Positions 32,267-40,610 are shown, counted from the stretch's first letter. The stretch is DNA of 52,802 nt from Desulfuromonas sp. (GCA_002869695.1 PKUD01000004.1:1-52802), one strand, 5' to 3'. The notes: generated by a model not told the origin, from the sequence alone. Numbers and translations are program-made.

Positions 32267-33214
32267 TCATCCTTTTTTTCCGTTCAGAGGGAGTGTGATA
32301 TGAAAGGTTGTTCCCTGGCCACGTCCGCGGCTGTCCAGCCAGATATCACCGCCATGCCGGCGGATGATGCTGCGTACGATAAACAGACCGATGCCGCTGC
32401 CGCGGATGGTTTTCCCACTGCGTCGAATCCGGTAGAACATGCGAAAGACTTTTTTACGGTAGCGCGGATCGATCCCCTGCCCCTGGTCGGAAAAAGTCAG
32501 CAGGGCTTTGTCGCCGTCGCGCCGCAAGCGGATATTGACCCGCGGAGGACCATCGGCATAAAGAATCGCGTTCTCCAGCAGGTTGCGCAGGACGATCTCC
32601 AGCAGCTCTCTGTCGAACCTGGCCGGCAAGTCCGGTTCGATCTCCCAGGTGAGGCTGCCCTCGCCGGGGAAAGTCCTTTTTTTCTCGACCAGGTAGTCAG
32701 TGATCATTCGGGACAGGTTGTCCTGTTGCAGGGAAAGTCTGTCCTCTTTGTGCTCTAGTCGGCCGGCGGTCAGCAGGTTGGTTATCAGGCCGTTCAGCCG
32801 GTCGGTATCCTCCTGCATCAGTCGAACAAAATGCTGCAACTGGTCCGGCTCGGGATTGCGCATTTCGATGGTTTCCAGGTGCAGCTGAATCGACGCCAGG
32901 GGGGACTTGAGTTCGTGGGAAACCTGGGAGATGAACTTGCTCTGTGCCCGATTGAGAGATGCCTGGCGCCGCCAGTAGAGGAAAATTACATAAACTCCGA
33001 CCAGAATCGCCACCAGCAGAACAATCCCTTCCGCCAGAATCAGCCAGTCGGTCGGCTGGGCCAGGTGCTCCGTCTGGTAGCGACTGGCCAGCTCTTTGAG
33101 CTGCTGATGGCGCCCCAGAAACCAGTAGATCCAGGAGATCAGCAGGAAAATCCAGAGCAACTGAATACCGATAAAGGCGATCAGCGGGTGGAAAATGCGC
33201 TTGAAGAGGTTCAT
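32267..33214 (-). CDS. Membrane sensor histidine kinase paired with the OmpR regulator
   Basis: The 315-residue kinase has two membrane helices (about 11-32 and 60-80) around a short periplasmic loop of only about 28 residues. HisKA with His100 in QVSHELKSP and HATPase_c with NLLENAILYAD, DQGQGIDP and GSGIGLFIVR follow. A periplasmic part this small suggests sensing within the membrane or through a partner. It is the first gene of a run including the regulator and the RND pump. A 17-base perfect palindrome lies 14 bases upstream of its ATG. Confidence 0.92.
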   Translation of the reverse strand: MNLFKRIFHPLIAFIGIQLLWIFLLISWIYWFLGRHQQLKELASRYQTEHLAQPTDWLILAEGIVLLVAILVGVYVIFLYWRRQASLNRAQSKFISQVSHELKSPLASIQLHLETIEMRNPEPDQLQHFVRLMQEDTDRLNGLITNLLTAGRLEHKEDRLSLQQDNLSRMITDYLVEKKRTFPGEGSLTWEIEPDLPARFDRELLEIVLRNLLENAILYADGPPRVNIRLRRDGDKALLTFSDQGQGIDPRYRKKVFRMFYRIRRSGKTIRGSGIGLFIVRSIIRRHGGDIWLDSRGRGQGTTFHITLPLNGKKG

Positions 33215-33227
33215 CCCCCTTTCTTAG

Positions 33228-33244
33228 CACTCCAGCCTGGAGTG
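33228..33244. promoter_or_regulatory. 17-base perfect palindrome upstream of the kinase/regulator operon
   Basis: CACTCCAG-C-CTGGAGTG reads the same on both strands. It lies 14 bases before the kinase ATG and 122 bases before the divergent nitronate monooxygenase-like gene. It could be an operator or a transcript hairpin. No T run follows on either strand, so it is not a terminator. Confidence 0.45.
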
Positions 33245-33365
33245 GACAAGTGGCTTTTACATAACTATTACAATGGATTATTTTGGAAGCTGCTAATATT
33301 ACTTGTTTGTTGGGCTTTGGATAAATATTCCGGTGCAGCGGATTAACCTTGTAGGAGAACTTTTT

Positions 33366-34427
33366 ATGGCTCCAGAATTGAAAATCGGTCAACATCGGGT
33401 TCCTTTCCCGGTCATCCAGGGGGGGATGGGGGTTCGTGTCTCCGGGGCACGGCTGGCCGGCCATGTTGCGAAGAGTGGCGGGATAGGAATCGTTGCCGCC
33501 GCCGGGCTGGCATTGAACAGTTCCTATTATGACGGTAAGAATTATTTCAAAGCAGATTACAACGCGTTGCAGGATGAGTTGCGCAAAGCCTATGAGATTG
33601 CCCCTACAGGAGTGATCGGGGTCAACTGCATGGTCGCGGTGAGCAACTATGACGATAGCGTACGTGCCGCCTGCGAAGGCGGGGCCAAATTGATTATCAG
33701 CGGAGCCGGTCTGCCGCTCGGCCTCCCCGGCCTGACCGCCGACTACCCGGAGGTTGCACTGGTGCCGATCGTTTCCTCGGTCAAGGCGGCCCAACTGATC
33801 GCCCGCAAATGGCACAAGGGTTTTAATCGTTTGCCGGACGCTGTGGTCGTCGAGGACCCGGATACGGCAGGCGGCCATCTGGGCGAAAAGCTTGAAAACA
33901 TTGGTTCTGGAGATTATGACCAGTATGCTACCGTACGGGGGGTCAAGACTTATTTCCGCGAACAGTGGCAGCTGGATATCCCGGTGATTGCTGCCGGGGG
34001 CATCTGGAGTCGTCAGGATCTGCTCTACGCGTTGGAGCAGGGGGCTGACGGGGTACAGATGGCGAGCCGCTTTGTCTGCACCGAAGAATGTGATGCCAGC
34101 GAACTGTTCAAAGAGGCCTATCTCAACTGCAAACAGGAAGATATCGGTCTGATTATGAGTCCGGCGGGCCTGCCGGGGCGGGCACTGAAGAAGAACGTTG
34201 AACATATCCGGCAGCGGGATGTCGACCTTGGTCTGCGCTGCCCGTCCGGTTGTCTGAAGAAATGCGCCTACAAGGAGAAACAGGATCGTTTCTGCATCGT
34301 TCACGCCCTGGACCGGGCCCAGAAGGGGGATGTGGAAACCGGCCTGATTTTCTGCGGGACCAATGCCTGGAAAGCGGACCGGATTACCACTGTGCAGGCG
34401 ATCTTTGACGAACTTTTCCCGCAATAA
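33366..34427 (+). CDS. Nitronate monooxygenase / 2-nitropropane dioxygenase-like flavoprotein
   Basis: The 353-residue TIM-barrel flavoprotein has QGGMGVRVSGARLAGHVAKSG (FMN-side N-terminus), GVNCMVAVSNY, EDPDTAGGHLGE (catalytic-region His) and AAGGIWSRQDLLYALEQGADGVQMASRF. These are typical of the NMO/FabK/PfaD group. The C-terminal part has Cys-x3-Cys-x3-Cys-x9-Cys (about residues 285-304). The frame is open from 33303, but TAGGAG about 9 bases before ATG 33366 sets the start. The gene stands alone with its own terminator. The substrate may be alkyl nitronates or an unrelated enoyl-type compound. Confidence 0.87.
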   Translation: MAPELKIGQHRVPFPVIQGGMGVRVSGARLAGHVAKSGGIGIVAAAGLALNSSYYDGKNYFKADYNALQDELRKAYEIAPTGVIGVNCMVAVSNYDDSVRAACEGGAKLIISGAGLPLGLPGLTADYPEVALVPIVSSVKAAQLIARKWHKGFNRLPDAVVVEDPDTAGGHLGEKLENIGSGDYDQYATVRGVKTYFREQWQLDIPVIAAGGIWSRQDLLYALEQGADGVQMASRFVCTEECDASELFKEAYLNCKQEDIGLIMSPAGLPGRALKKNVEHIRQRDVDLGLRCPSGCLKKCAYKEKQDRFCIVHALDRAQKGDVETGLIFCGTNAWKADRITTVQAIFDELFPQ

Positions 34428-34460
34428 GGATCTTTAACGGGAGGGACATCGGAATAGACG

Positions 34461-34488
34461 AAAGGGGCCGTTGCTGGCCCTTTTTTTG
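34461..34488 (+). terminator. Rho-independent terminator after the NMO-like gene
   Basis: An 8-bp GC-rich stem (GGGGCC paired with GGCCC plus flanking A/T) with a 6-base loop is followed by a run of seven T. It is 34 bases after the stop at 34427. Confidence 0.85.
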
Positions 34489-34583
34489 TTCGCAGCAGGA
34501 AAAACTTGCCTTCAGCAGGACCCCATAGCAGGATAGAAAAACTAAGGATTGGCAGGAACGGTTTCCACTTCAGGGGCAAAAGA

Positions 34584-35624
34584 GTGACGTTCTCGTTTTT
34601 CAGCATTATTCCTGACCGCAGCCGATTCATACTGTGTCGGTTATTAATGTGCAGCCTGATACTCTGTTTCCCTTCCGCTGTCTATGCCGGACTGGCCAGC
34701 CCGTTGTCGGTATCGAATCAGTCTCCTCTGGTGCAGATTCATGGGCTGCCAGCTATGGGCAGGGCTTTGCTGTTGCCTGACGGACAGTTGGAGTCGGAAC
34801 TCAGCATTGATGTGACCAGTCATTTCATCCGTCAGCAACACGGCAGTGAGACTTTGCTGCTCGATGGTGAAAGTTACCGCTATGCCCTGAGATTTGCCTA
34901 TGGCTGTGGTGACCGACTGGAGATAGGGCTGGAACTTCCATACCTGCGTCACACGGCCGGCCAGCTGGATTCCTTTATCGACGACTGGCACGATGTCTTC
35001 AGCCTGCCGACAGCTGGCCGGGAGAACGTTCCCGTCGACCAGCTGCTTTTCTTTTACGAGCGGAGCGGCATGCAGGATCTGGCTCTGACGCAAACCTCGG
35101 AGGGGCTCGGCGACCTGCGCTTGAACGCGGCCTGGCAGCTGCAGGATGAATCCGGGGCGGGGACGACCGCGATCGCCCTGCACGGGAGTCTCAAACTGCC
35201 GACCGGGGAGAGTGAGAAGTTGACAGGCAGCGGCGGTTTGGATGTGGCGCTCTGGCTGTCGGCGGCACGGCAGCGTAGGGTCTCATGGGGCAACCTCACC
35301 CTGTTGGGTTCCCTCGGATTACTGGCCCTGGGAGACGGGGATGTTCTGCGAGGGCAGCAAAGATCTCTGGTCGGTTTTGGCGGTCTGGGCTTCGCCCTGC
35401 AGCCCTGGCAGCGGGTGCGGTTGCAAATTCAGGCTGATTTTCACAGTTCCTTTTACGATCAGAGCCATTTGCGGGGGGTCGATTCGGCATCCCTGCAGCT
35501 GGCGACCGGGGGAGCGCTCACTTTCGGAAAAGCGGATGAACTGGAACTGGCGGTTGTTGAGGACCTCTCTTCCGATACGGCACCGGACGTCGTATTTCAT
35601 GCTGCCTGGCGACACCGGTTCTGA
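34584..35624 (+). CDS. DUF3187-like outer membrane beta-barrel protein
   Basis: The 346-residue protein has a signal peptide (LLMCSLILCFPSAVYA). Alternating strands typical of a barrel follow, with GCGDRLEIGLELPYLRH, LGDLRLNAAWQLQ, LKLPTGESEKLTGSGG and a C-terminal FHAAWRHRF ending in aromatic Phe. This pattern matches the DUF3187 family, which has no known function. The start is uncertain. GTG 34584 has AGGGG about 7 bases upstream and is chosen. ATG 34647 would begin inside the signal peptide, and an upstream TTG at 34506 is unsupported. It is flanked by the NMO terminator and the hem-operon promoter. Confidence 0.75.
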   Translation: MTFSFFSIIPDRSRFILCRLLMCSLILCFPSAVYAGLASPLSVSNQSPLVQIHGLPAMGRALLLPDGQLESELSIDVTSHFIRQQHGSETLLLDGESYRYALRFAYGCGDRLEIGLELPYLRHTAGQLDSFIDDWHDVFSLPTAGRENVPVDQLLFFYERSGMQDLALTQTSEGLGDLRLNAAWQLQDESGAGTTAIALHGSLKLPTGESEKLTGSGGLDVALWLSAARQRRVSWGNLTLLGSLGLLALGDGDVLRGQQRSLVGFGGLGFALQPWQRVRLQIQADFHSSFYDQSHLRGVDSASLQLATGGALTFGKADELELAVVEDLSSDTAPDVVFHAAWRHRF

Positions 35625-35660
35625 ACCAGGTCCTTGATTCCTGGCCAGCATCACTTCCTC

Positions 35661-35679
35661 GCCAGTTAATGCAACTGGC
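35661..35679. other. Perfect 7-bp inverted repeat before the hem operon promoter
   Basis: GCCAGTT and AACTGGC flank a 5-base loop 37 bases before the -35 element. No T tract follows. It may be a regulator site or the transcript end of the DUF3187 gene. This is a weak assignment. Confidence 0.3.
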
Positions 35680-35715
35680 TCCATCGCCAATTCAAAGCAG
35701 AACCCTCAACAATCC

Positions 35716-35745
35716 TTGAATTTTATATCCAAAATAGTGTACGAT
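35716..35745 (+). promoter_or_regulatory. Predicted sigma-70 promoter of the radical SAM-hemE-hemH operon
   Basis: TTGAAT (35716-35721) and TACGAT (35740-35745) are separated by 18 bases in an AT-rich stretch, about 50 bases before the start at 35795. Sequence match only. Confidence 0.5.
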
Positions 35746-35794
35746 AATAAGCTTGTGGCAGACTTTCCTGCTACTCGGGTGTGAAGGAGAATAC

Positions 35795-36904
35795 ATGAGT
35801 TCGGATCAGGAAAAATTTATCCCTAAATGGATCGCCTGGGAAAGTACTCAGCGATGCAATTTGCAGTGTGTGCATTGCCGCTGTTCTTCCGATATGGAAG
35901 CGGCCAAAGGTGACTTCACCACCGCCGAAGCGAAAAAGATGATTGACGATATCTGCGAGGTATCGCAGCCGGTTATGGTCCTCTCCGGTGGCGAGCCGCT
36001 GATGCGTGACGATATTTTTGAGATCGCCCGTTACGGAACGGACAAGGGCCTGCGCATGTGTATGGCCACCAACGGCACGCTGATCACCGACGATGTCTGC
36101 AAACAGATGATTGAGGCGGACATCAAGATGGTTTCCCTGTCGCTGGATGGGTCCACCGCGGAAATTCATGATGATTTCCGCGCCTGCCCGGGGGCCTATG
36201 AGGGAACCCTCCGCGGAGCCGAAACCCTCAAGCGGAACGGAATCAAGTTTCTGGTCAATTCCTCCTTTACAAAGCGTAACCAGCATGACATCGGTGACTG
36301 TTTCAAGGTGGCCAAAAAAATCGGTGCCACGGCTTGGTATATGTTCATGATCGTCCCCACCGGTCGCGGCGAAGAGATCATGAACGAGCTGGTCAGCAAA
36401 GAAGATTACGAGGAGATCCTGGCCTGGCACTATGAACAGGAAAAGGGCGAGGATGATATCCTGATGCGCCCCACCTGTGCGCCACATTATTACCGGATCG
36501 TGCCGCAGATGGCCAAGGCGGAAGGGGTCGACTTCAAGCGGCGTTCGCTGACCTTCTCCACCGGCGGTGGCAAGGGCTGCATTGCCGCGCAGACCATCTG
36601 CCTGATCGACTGCTTCGGCAACCTCAAGCCCTGTTCTTATTTCCATTCCTCGGTCGGCAACGTCAAGCAGGTGCCGTTCAGGGACCTCTGGTTCAACTCC
36701 AAGACGTTCAACGATCTGCGCGACTTCAAAAAGTACGGCGGCAAGTGCGGCGAGTGCGAATTTATTAATGTCTGTGGTGGTTGCCGGGCCCGGGCGGATG
36801 CCGTCTATGGTGATTACATGGCCGAAGAGCCGTTCTGCAACTATATCCCGCAGCGAACGCTCAAGCGGATGCAGCAGGAAGCGGCTGAGAACGCCCCGAA
36901 ATAA
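35795..36904 (+). CDS. Radical SAM/SPASM protein of the AhbC/AhbD/NirJ type
   Basis: The 369-residue protein has the SAM-cluster motif Cys21-x3-Cys25-x2-Cys28, the GGEP motif (LSGGEPLM), [11 protein letters not shown] and GCIAAQ. Its C-terminal SPASM-type cysteines, in [22 protein letters not shown] and PFCNYIP, bind a second cluster. This pattern is that of the haem-related enzymes AhbC and AhbD (sirohaem-to-haem route) and NirJ (haem d1). It lies 45 bases upstream of hemE and starts the operon, which supports a role in tetrapyrrole chemistry. However, hemE, hemH and protoporphyrinogen oxidase here already imply the ordinary protoporphyrin route. GGAGA 6 bases before ATG 35795 sets the start over an open frame from 35753. 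Confidence 0.8.
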   Translation: MSSDQEKFIPKWIAWESTQRCNLQCVHCRCSSDMEAAKGDFTTAEAKKMIDDICEVSQPVMVLSGGEPLMRDDIFEIARYGTDKGLRMCMATNGTLITDDVCKQMIEADIKMVSLSLDGSTAEIHDDFRACPGAYEGTLRGAETLKRNGIKFLVNSSFTKRNQHDIGDCFKVAKKIGATAWYMFMIVPTGRGEEIMNELVSKEDYEEILAWHYEQEKGEDDILMRPTCAPHYYRIVPQMAKAEGVDFKRRSLTFSTGGGKGCIAAQTICLIDCFGNLKPCSYFHSSVGNVKQVPFRDLWFNSKTFNDLRDFKKYGGKCGECEFINVCGGCRARADAVYGDYMAEEPFCNYIPQRTLKRMQQEAAENAPK

Positions 36905-36949
36905 AAGGTGTAACGATTCAATTCACATAACACAGGAGTCATTAAGAAC

Positions 36950-37987
36950 ATGTCCACCGAATACAACTTTCTCAAGGCCTGTTGGTGTCAGCCCGTCGAT
37001 CGTGTCCCTGTCTGGCTGATGCGCCAGGCTGGCCGCTACCTGCAGTGTTACAAGGACGTGCGCGCCAAGGGCGGCGGCACTTTTCTCGATCTGTGCAAGG
37101 ACCCGGCCCGTGCGGCAGAGGTTACCATCCAGCCGATCGATATCCTCAACGCGGATGCGGCGATTCTGTTCTCCGATATCCTTACCCCCGTCGAACCGAT
37201 GGGGATGAAACTCGATTTTGTTCCCGGCCCGGTTTTCGAAAACCCGATCCGCACCTCAGCCGACGTCGATGCCCTGATCGTGCCCGAGAATATGGCCGAG
37301 GCGGTCTCCTATGTTCCGGAAATCATCAAGCGGCTGCGCGTGGCATTCGAAGGTCGCGTGCCATTGATCGGTTTCGGCGGCGCGCCCTTCACCCTGGCCT
37401 GTTACATGGTCGAAGGGAAGGGGAGCAAGGATTTTGCCTCCCTCAAGCAGATGATGTATTCCGATTTCCCGCTCTACGACGCGCTGATGAAGAAGGTCAC
37501 CGAGATGGATCGGCGTTATCTCAACATGCAGATCGAGGCGGGCGCCCAGGCGATCCAGATCTTCGATACCTGGGGGGGACTGCTGGCTCCGCACGATTTC
37601 GAACGCTATATCCTGCCCTACGTCAAGACCCTGATCGACGGCCTCAACCGTGACGGAATCCCGATTATCTATTTCGTCAAGGGCGGCGGTGGCATGCTTG
37701 AGCTGGTCAAGCAAGCGGGTGCCGACGTGCTCGGCCTCGACTGGCACGTCAACCTGGGCAAGGCGCGCGACATCCTCGGCCCCGATATCGCCGTACAGGG
37801 CAATCTCGACCCGACCGTGCTCTACGCACCGAAGGATTACATCGAGAAGGAAGTCCAGCGGATACTCGACGAGAACGCAGACCGGCCCGGTTTCATCTTC
37901 AACCTGGGACACGGTATCCTGCCGACGGTGCCGCCGGAGAATGCAATCCACATGGTTGAGTGTGTTCACCGTTTAAGTCAAAAGTAA
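36950..37987 (+). CDS. hemE: Uroporphyrinogen decarboxylase
   Basis: HemE removes the four acetate carboxyls of uroporphyrinogen III to give coproporphyrinogen III. The 345-residue sequence has the diagnostic VPVWLMRQAGRYLQCY near residue 20, FSDILTPVEPMGM (about 75-87), GFGGAPFTLACYMVEGKGSKDF (about 140-161) and FDTWGGLLAPHDF (about 205). ATG at 36950 follows AGGAG by 11 bases. hemH follows 99 bases later across an inverted repeat. Confidence 0.97.
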   Translation: MSTEYNFLKACWCQPVDRVPVWLMRQAGRYLQCYKDVRAKGGGTFLDLCKDPARAAEVTIQPIDILNADAAILFSDILTPVEPMGMKLDFVPGPVFENPIRTSADVDALIVPENMAEAVSYVPEIIKRLRVAFEGRVPLIGFGGAPFTLACYMVEGKGSKDFASLKQMMYSDFPLYDALMKKVTEMDRRYLNMQIEAGAQAIQIFDTWGGLLAPHDFERYILPYVKTLIDGLNRDGIPIIYFVKGGGGMLELVKQAGADVLGLDWHVNLGKARDILGPDIAVQGNLDPTVLYAPKDYIEKEVQRILDENADRPGFIFNLGHGILPTVPPENAIHMVECVHRLSQK

Positions 37988-38007
37988 CCAGATTCATCTG
38001 AATCAAC

Positions 38008-38072
38008 CATAGAGGCACAGAGGACACGGAGAAAAGCAATTCGGGTTTCTCTGTGCCTCTGTGTCGCTGTGG
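38008..38072. repeat. Imperfect inverted repeat rich in CACAGAG, hemE-hemH intergenic
   Basis: The left arm (about 38008-38034) and right arm (about 38046-38072) are near reverse complements built from repeated CACAGAG and GGCACAGAG units around a short AT-containing centre. This composition matches a dispersed palindromic repeat often seen in intergenic DNA of Geobacter/Desulfuromonas-type genomes. In a transcript it would fold into a long hairpin between hemE and hemH. Part of the antisense frame at 38003-38644 is just a reading of it. Confidence 0.65.
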
Positions 38073-38086
38073 TAAGGATTGTCCTT

Positions 38087-39049
38087 ATGAGCGCAGATTC
38101 CAAACCGACCGCACTGATCCTGCTCAACATGGGCGGCCCCGATTCCCTCGAGGCTGTCGAACCCTTTCTCTACAACCTGTTCTCTGACCGCGAACTGATC
38201 CAACTTCCCGCCGGGGCTCTGCTGCAGAAACCGTTCGCCAAGCTGATCTCCCACTTCCGCGCCAAGCGGGTCGTGGAAAACTATCGTACCATCGGCGGGA
38301 AATCTCCCCTGCTCGAGTGGACGCAGAAACAGGCGGCCGGTATCGCCGGGCGGCTGGAACATGCCCAACCGTATGTCATCATGCGCTACTGGCACCCCTT
38401 TGCCGAAACTGTTCTGCAGGAGATCAAACAGGCCGGAATCGAGCGAGCGGTAGTCCTCTCCATGTATCCGCATTACACCGGAGCCACCACCGGCAGCAGC
38501 GTCAACGACTTCAAGCGGGCGGCGGCGAAGATTCATCCGGGACTGGACTATCAGATTATCGAGGAGTGGTATGACTGGCCCGCTTATCTGGATGCGCTGG
38601 CCACCCGGATCCGAGAAGGTCTGGCGGAGGGGGCTGAGGATCAAACGTTGAGGATTCTTTTTTCAGCTCATGCTCTGCCGCAGAAGTTTATTGATCGGGG
38701 CGATCCCTACCGGAAGCACGTCATGGCCACCGTCGAAGGGGTGATGAAGCGGGTCGGTGACTACCCCTGGGAGGTCGCGTTTCAAAGTCGCAGCGGCCCG
38801 GTCAAGTGGATGGAACCGGGCACCGAAGAGATGATTGGCAAGCTGGCCAAAGAGGGCTGCAAATCTCTCCTGATTGTGCCGATCTCCTTCGTCTCTGATC
38901 ATATCGAAACCCTTGAAGAAATCGACGTGGAGTACCGCGACCTGGCCCTGGAGCATGGCATCAGCAACTTCCGCCGGGCTCCCTCACTCAACGACCACGG
39001 GGATTTTCTGCAGGCCCTGGCTGATCTGGTGCAAGAGAAATGCAGCTGA
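38087..39049 (+). CDS. hemH: Ferrochelatase
   Basis: HemH inserts Fe(II) into protoporphyrin IX (or coproporphyrin III in some bacteria). The 320-residue protein begins LILLNMGGPDSLEAVEPFLYNLFSDRE and has VVLSMYPHYTGATTGS and LRILFSAHALPQ with the conserved His. The late segment SRSGPVKWMEPGTEE and LLIVPISFVSDHIETLEEID with Glu are also family marks. AAGGA about 9 bases before ATG 38087 decides the start over an open frame from 38069. The gene overlaps the next small gene by 10 bases. A protoporphyrinogen oxidase is present at 47953, so the protoporphyrin route is likely. Confidence 0.96.
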   Translation: MSADSKPTALILLNMGGPDSLEAVEPFLYNLFSDRELIQLPAGALLQKPFAKLISHFRAKRVVENYRTIGGKSPLLEWTQKQAAGIAGRLEHAQPYVIMRYWHPFAETVLQEIKQAGIERAVVLSMYPHYTGATTGSSVNDFKRAAAKIHPGLDYQIIEEWYDWPAYLDALATRIREGLAEGAEDQTLRILFSAHALPQKFIDRGDPYRKHVMATVEGVMKRVGDYPWEVAFQSRSGPVKWMEPGTEEMIGKLAKEGCKSLLIVPISFVSDHIETLEEIDVEYRDLALEHGISNFRRAPSLNDHGDFLQALADLVQEKCS

Positions 39050-39231
39050 AATCCTGTCGGTTCTGTAACAAGGACTATGATCTGCAGCAGCCTTTTGATG
39101 AACCGGCCCAGCAGGCCGGCCTCATTCTGGCCGAGGAGGAATATGGCGATGCCGGAGAGATCTGTGGTGACTGCCTGGCCAGCCGTGGTCGGCTGGCGAT
39201 GATGTATCGGTCGGATTATTTTGGCGACTAG
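39040..39231 (+). CDS. Small zinc-ribbon-like protein, uncharacterised
   Basis: The 63-residue product has two CxxC pairs, Cys6-Cys9 (CRFC) and Cys42-Cys45 (CGDC), with an acidic middle (EEEYGDAGE), which suggests a small zinc-binding knuckle. I do not recognise a named family. The ATG overlaps the hemH 3' end by 10 bases in another frame and the gene is followed by the operon terminator. It is therefore almost certainly translated as the last gene of the hem operon. Function could be regulatory or a metal/haem-related helper. That is only context. Confidence 0.65.
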   Translation: MQLKSCRFCNKDYDLQQPFDEPAQQAGLILAEEEYGDAGEICGDCLASRGRLAMMYRSDYFGD

Positions 39232-39577
39232 GACATGTGGCCGTTATCCGCTGACACCAGGGCGGGCAGCCGAGACCTTCTCGAGAATTCAAGACTCAGG
39301 TCTCTGCCGCTTTTTAGAAAATTAAGGAAAAGAATGGCCTGCCCGATATTTCGAGCAGGCCATTCTTTTGCCTGTCAGGTTGTTCCTTTTACATCGGATG
39401 GTTCAAATAGGGGAAAGCCGTTCTTTAGAGAAAGTTCAATTTTTATGTTAAATTTCACTTGAACTCAAGAAACGTGTTGATGTGAAAAGCCGGGGAACAA
39501 ATTAGATTCATTGAACCGCCAAGTTAACCCGTACGTGGATTGAGCGCAGATCTGTTTCTCTATCAGAGGTCATGCCC
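39232..39577. other. 346-base gene-free stretch between the hem operon and the PAP2 gene
   Basis: The stretch holds the hem operon terminator (39328-39369) and the upstream region of the PAP2 lipoprotein gene. A short plus-strand frame at 39235-39462 runs through the terminator and has no ribosome binding site, so it is not called. I see nothing else. Confidence 0.6.
39328..39369 (+). terminator. Rho-independent terminator of the hem operon
   Basis: A very long stem (AAAAGAATGGCCTGC paired with GCAGGCCATTCTTTT) with a loop of about 12 bases is followed by a T-rich end. It lies 97 bases after the 63-residue gene. A-rich and T-rich flanks make it usable in both directions. Confidence 0.9.
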
Positions 39578-40390
39578 ATGCCACCGAAAGATCGTTTCAT
39601 CCTGTGGATAACCATTCTGGTTGTTCTGGCAGGCTGTGGCACACTGCCTGATGGTCGGCGGTGGGGGGACGGTGTTACTTTGCGCCCCGGCTGGAACCGG
39701 GTCGGGGCGGCTGCTCGCGAAGCAGTGCTTGCTCCTCAAACGTGGGCACCGTTAACGGGAGCCGCTCTGTTTCGTCTGACCAACTGGGACCAGGACGTTT
39801 CTGATTGGGCGATCGAGCATCATCCGATCTTTGGGTCGAACGCGAACGCAAGAGCGAAGAGCATCACTCTTCACGACACGACTGCAGCTATATGGGGAAT
39901 TACCGTGCTTGCTGCCCCGGGCGGAAAAGATGTAGGGCCTTGGCTGACAAGTAAGGCCAGAGGAGTCATGGTTCAAGGTGCCGCCATGTTGACTGCCCAG
40001 GGAATTACCGAGGGGCTCAAGAGCGCAACCAACAGACCCCGTCCTGACCGGTGGACCAATAATGACAATAGTTTCCCTTCCGGACATGCCACTTCAGCGG
40101 CTTCTTTGGCCACATTCGCTTACCACAACCTGGAGACACTTGCTCTTTCAGAGACAGAAAAACTCGCGGCAGGAATCGGCCTCGGTGCCTTGACCGCTGT
40201 CAACGGATGGGTGCGCATTGAAGCATTCAAGCATTACCCTTCTGATGTCCTGACGGGTATTGCATTAGGCTATTTTATCAGTGAGTTTTTCAATAATGCC
40301 TTTCTTGGTCTTGACGAATACTCCTCCGTTCGTCCGGGCATGGAGTTCTCTTCTGACAATGTGATGGTCGGATTGTCTGGGAATTTTTAG
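39578..40390 (+). CDS. PAP2-type phosphatase lipoprotein
   Basis: The 270-residue protein has a lipobox (LAGC, Cys20). The three PAP2 phosphatase motifs are K-S-A-T-N-R-P-R-P (about residues 150-158), PSGHATS (about 168-174) and R-I-E-A-F-K-H-Y-P-S-D (about 214-224). In relatives this active site removes phosphate from undecaprenyl or other lipid phosphates. Here the lipoprotein signal would place it in the periplasm or outer membrane. ATG 39578 has AGAGG about 8 bases upstream and is preferred over ATG 39572. It stands alone on this strand. Confidence 0.85.
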   Translation: MPPKDRFILWITILVVLAGCGTLPDGRRWGDGVTLRPGWNRVGAAAREAVLAPQTWAPLTGAALFRLTNWDQDVSDWAIEHHPIFGSNANARAKSITLHDTTAAIWGITVLAAPGGKDVGPWLTSKARGVMVQGAAMLTAQGITEGLKSATNRPRPDRWTNNDNSFPSGHATSAASLATFAYHNLETLALSETEKLAAGIGLGALTAVNGWVRIEAFKHYPSDVLTGIALGYFISEFFNNAFLGLDEYSSVRPGMEFSSDNVMVGLSGNF

Positions 40391-40471
40391 GGCTGGAACT
40401 GTCATTTCGGCGAGAGAAACGTGACCACTCCTTAAATATTCTCCGGTATGAAGAATGGCCGAGCTGTCGCT

Positions 40472-40519
40472 CTATGAATTTGGTTTCAGCGGAATAGTAA
40501 CGATAAATGTGCTGCCTTG
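40472..40519 (-). pseudogene. Histidine kinase C-terminal remnant
   Basis: On the minus strand, 15 codons ending in TAG read QGSTFIVTIPLKPNS, the classic last strand of a HATPase_c domain. Upstream of it the frame does not resemble a kinase, so only the tail of an old gene survives. It lies in the 289-base gap between the PAP2 gene and the thiol-redox operon terminator. The match is short but matches consensus residue by residue. Confidence 0.45.
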
Positions 40520-40610
40520 TCGGTGTGATCGCTGGTGTCTTGGACCGAAGCACTGACGTTTCAATAGACAAGGTGGATCTGAGTCAACCTCTTGCTGGAG
40601 TTTTTGATAA

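Noticed and set aside
32697-34424. 575-residue minus-strand frame
   Set aside because: It lies antisense to the NMO-like gene and overlaps the HK gene. The real plus-strand gene has a ribosome binding site and strong family motifs.
38003-38644. 213-residue minus-strand frame
   Set aside because: It is antisense to hemH and its N-terminal part is a reading of the inverted repeat.
40290-40571. 93-residue minus-strand frame
   Set aside because: It overlaps the PAP2 gene end and reads a different frame from the kinase remnant; no motif.
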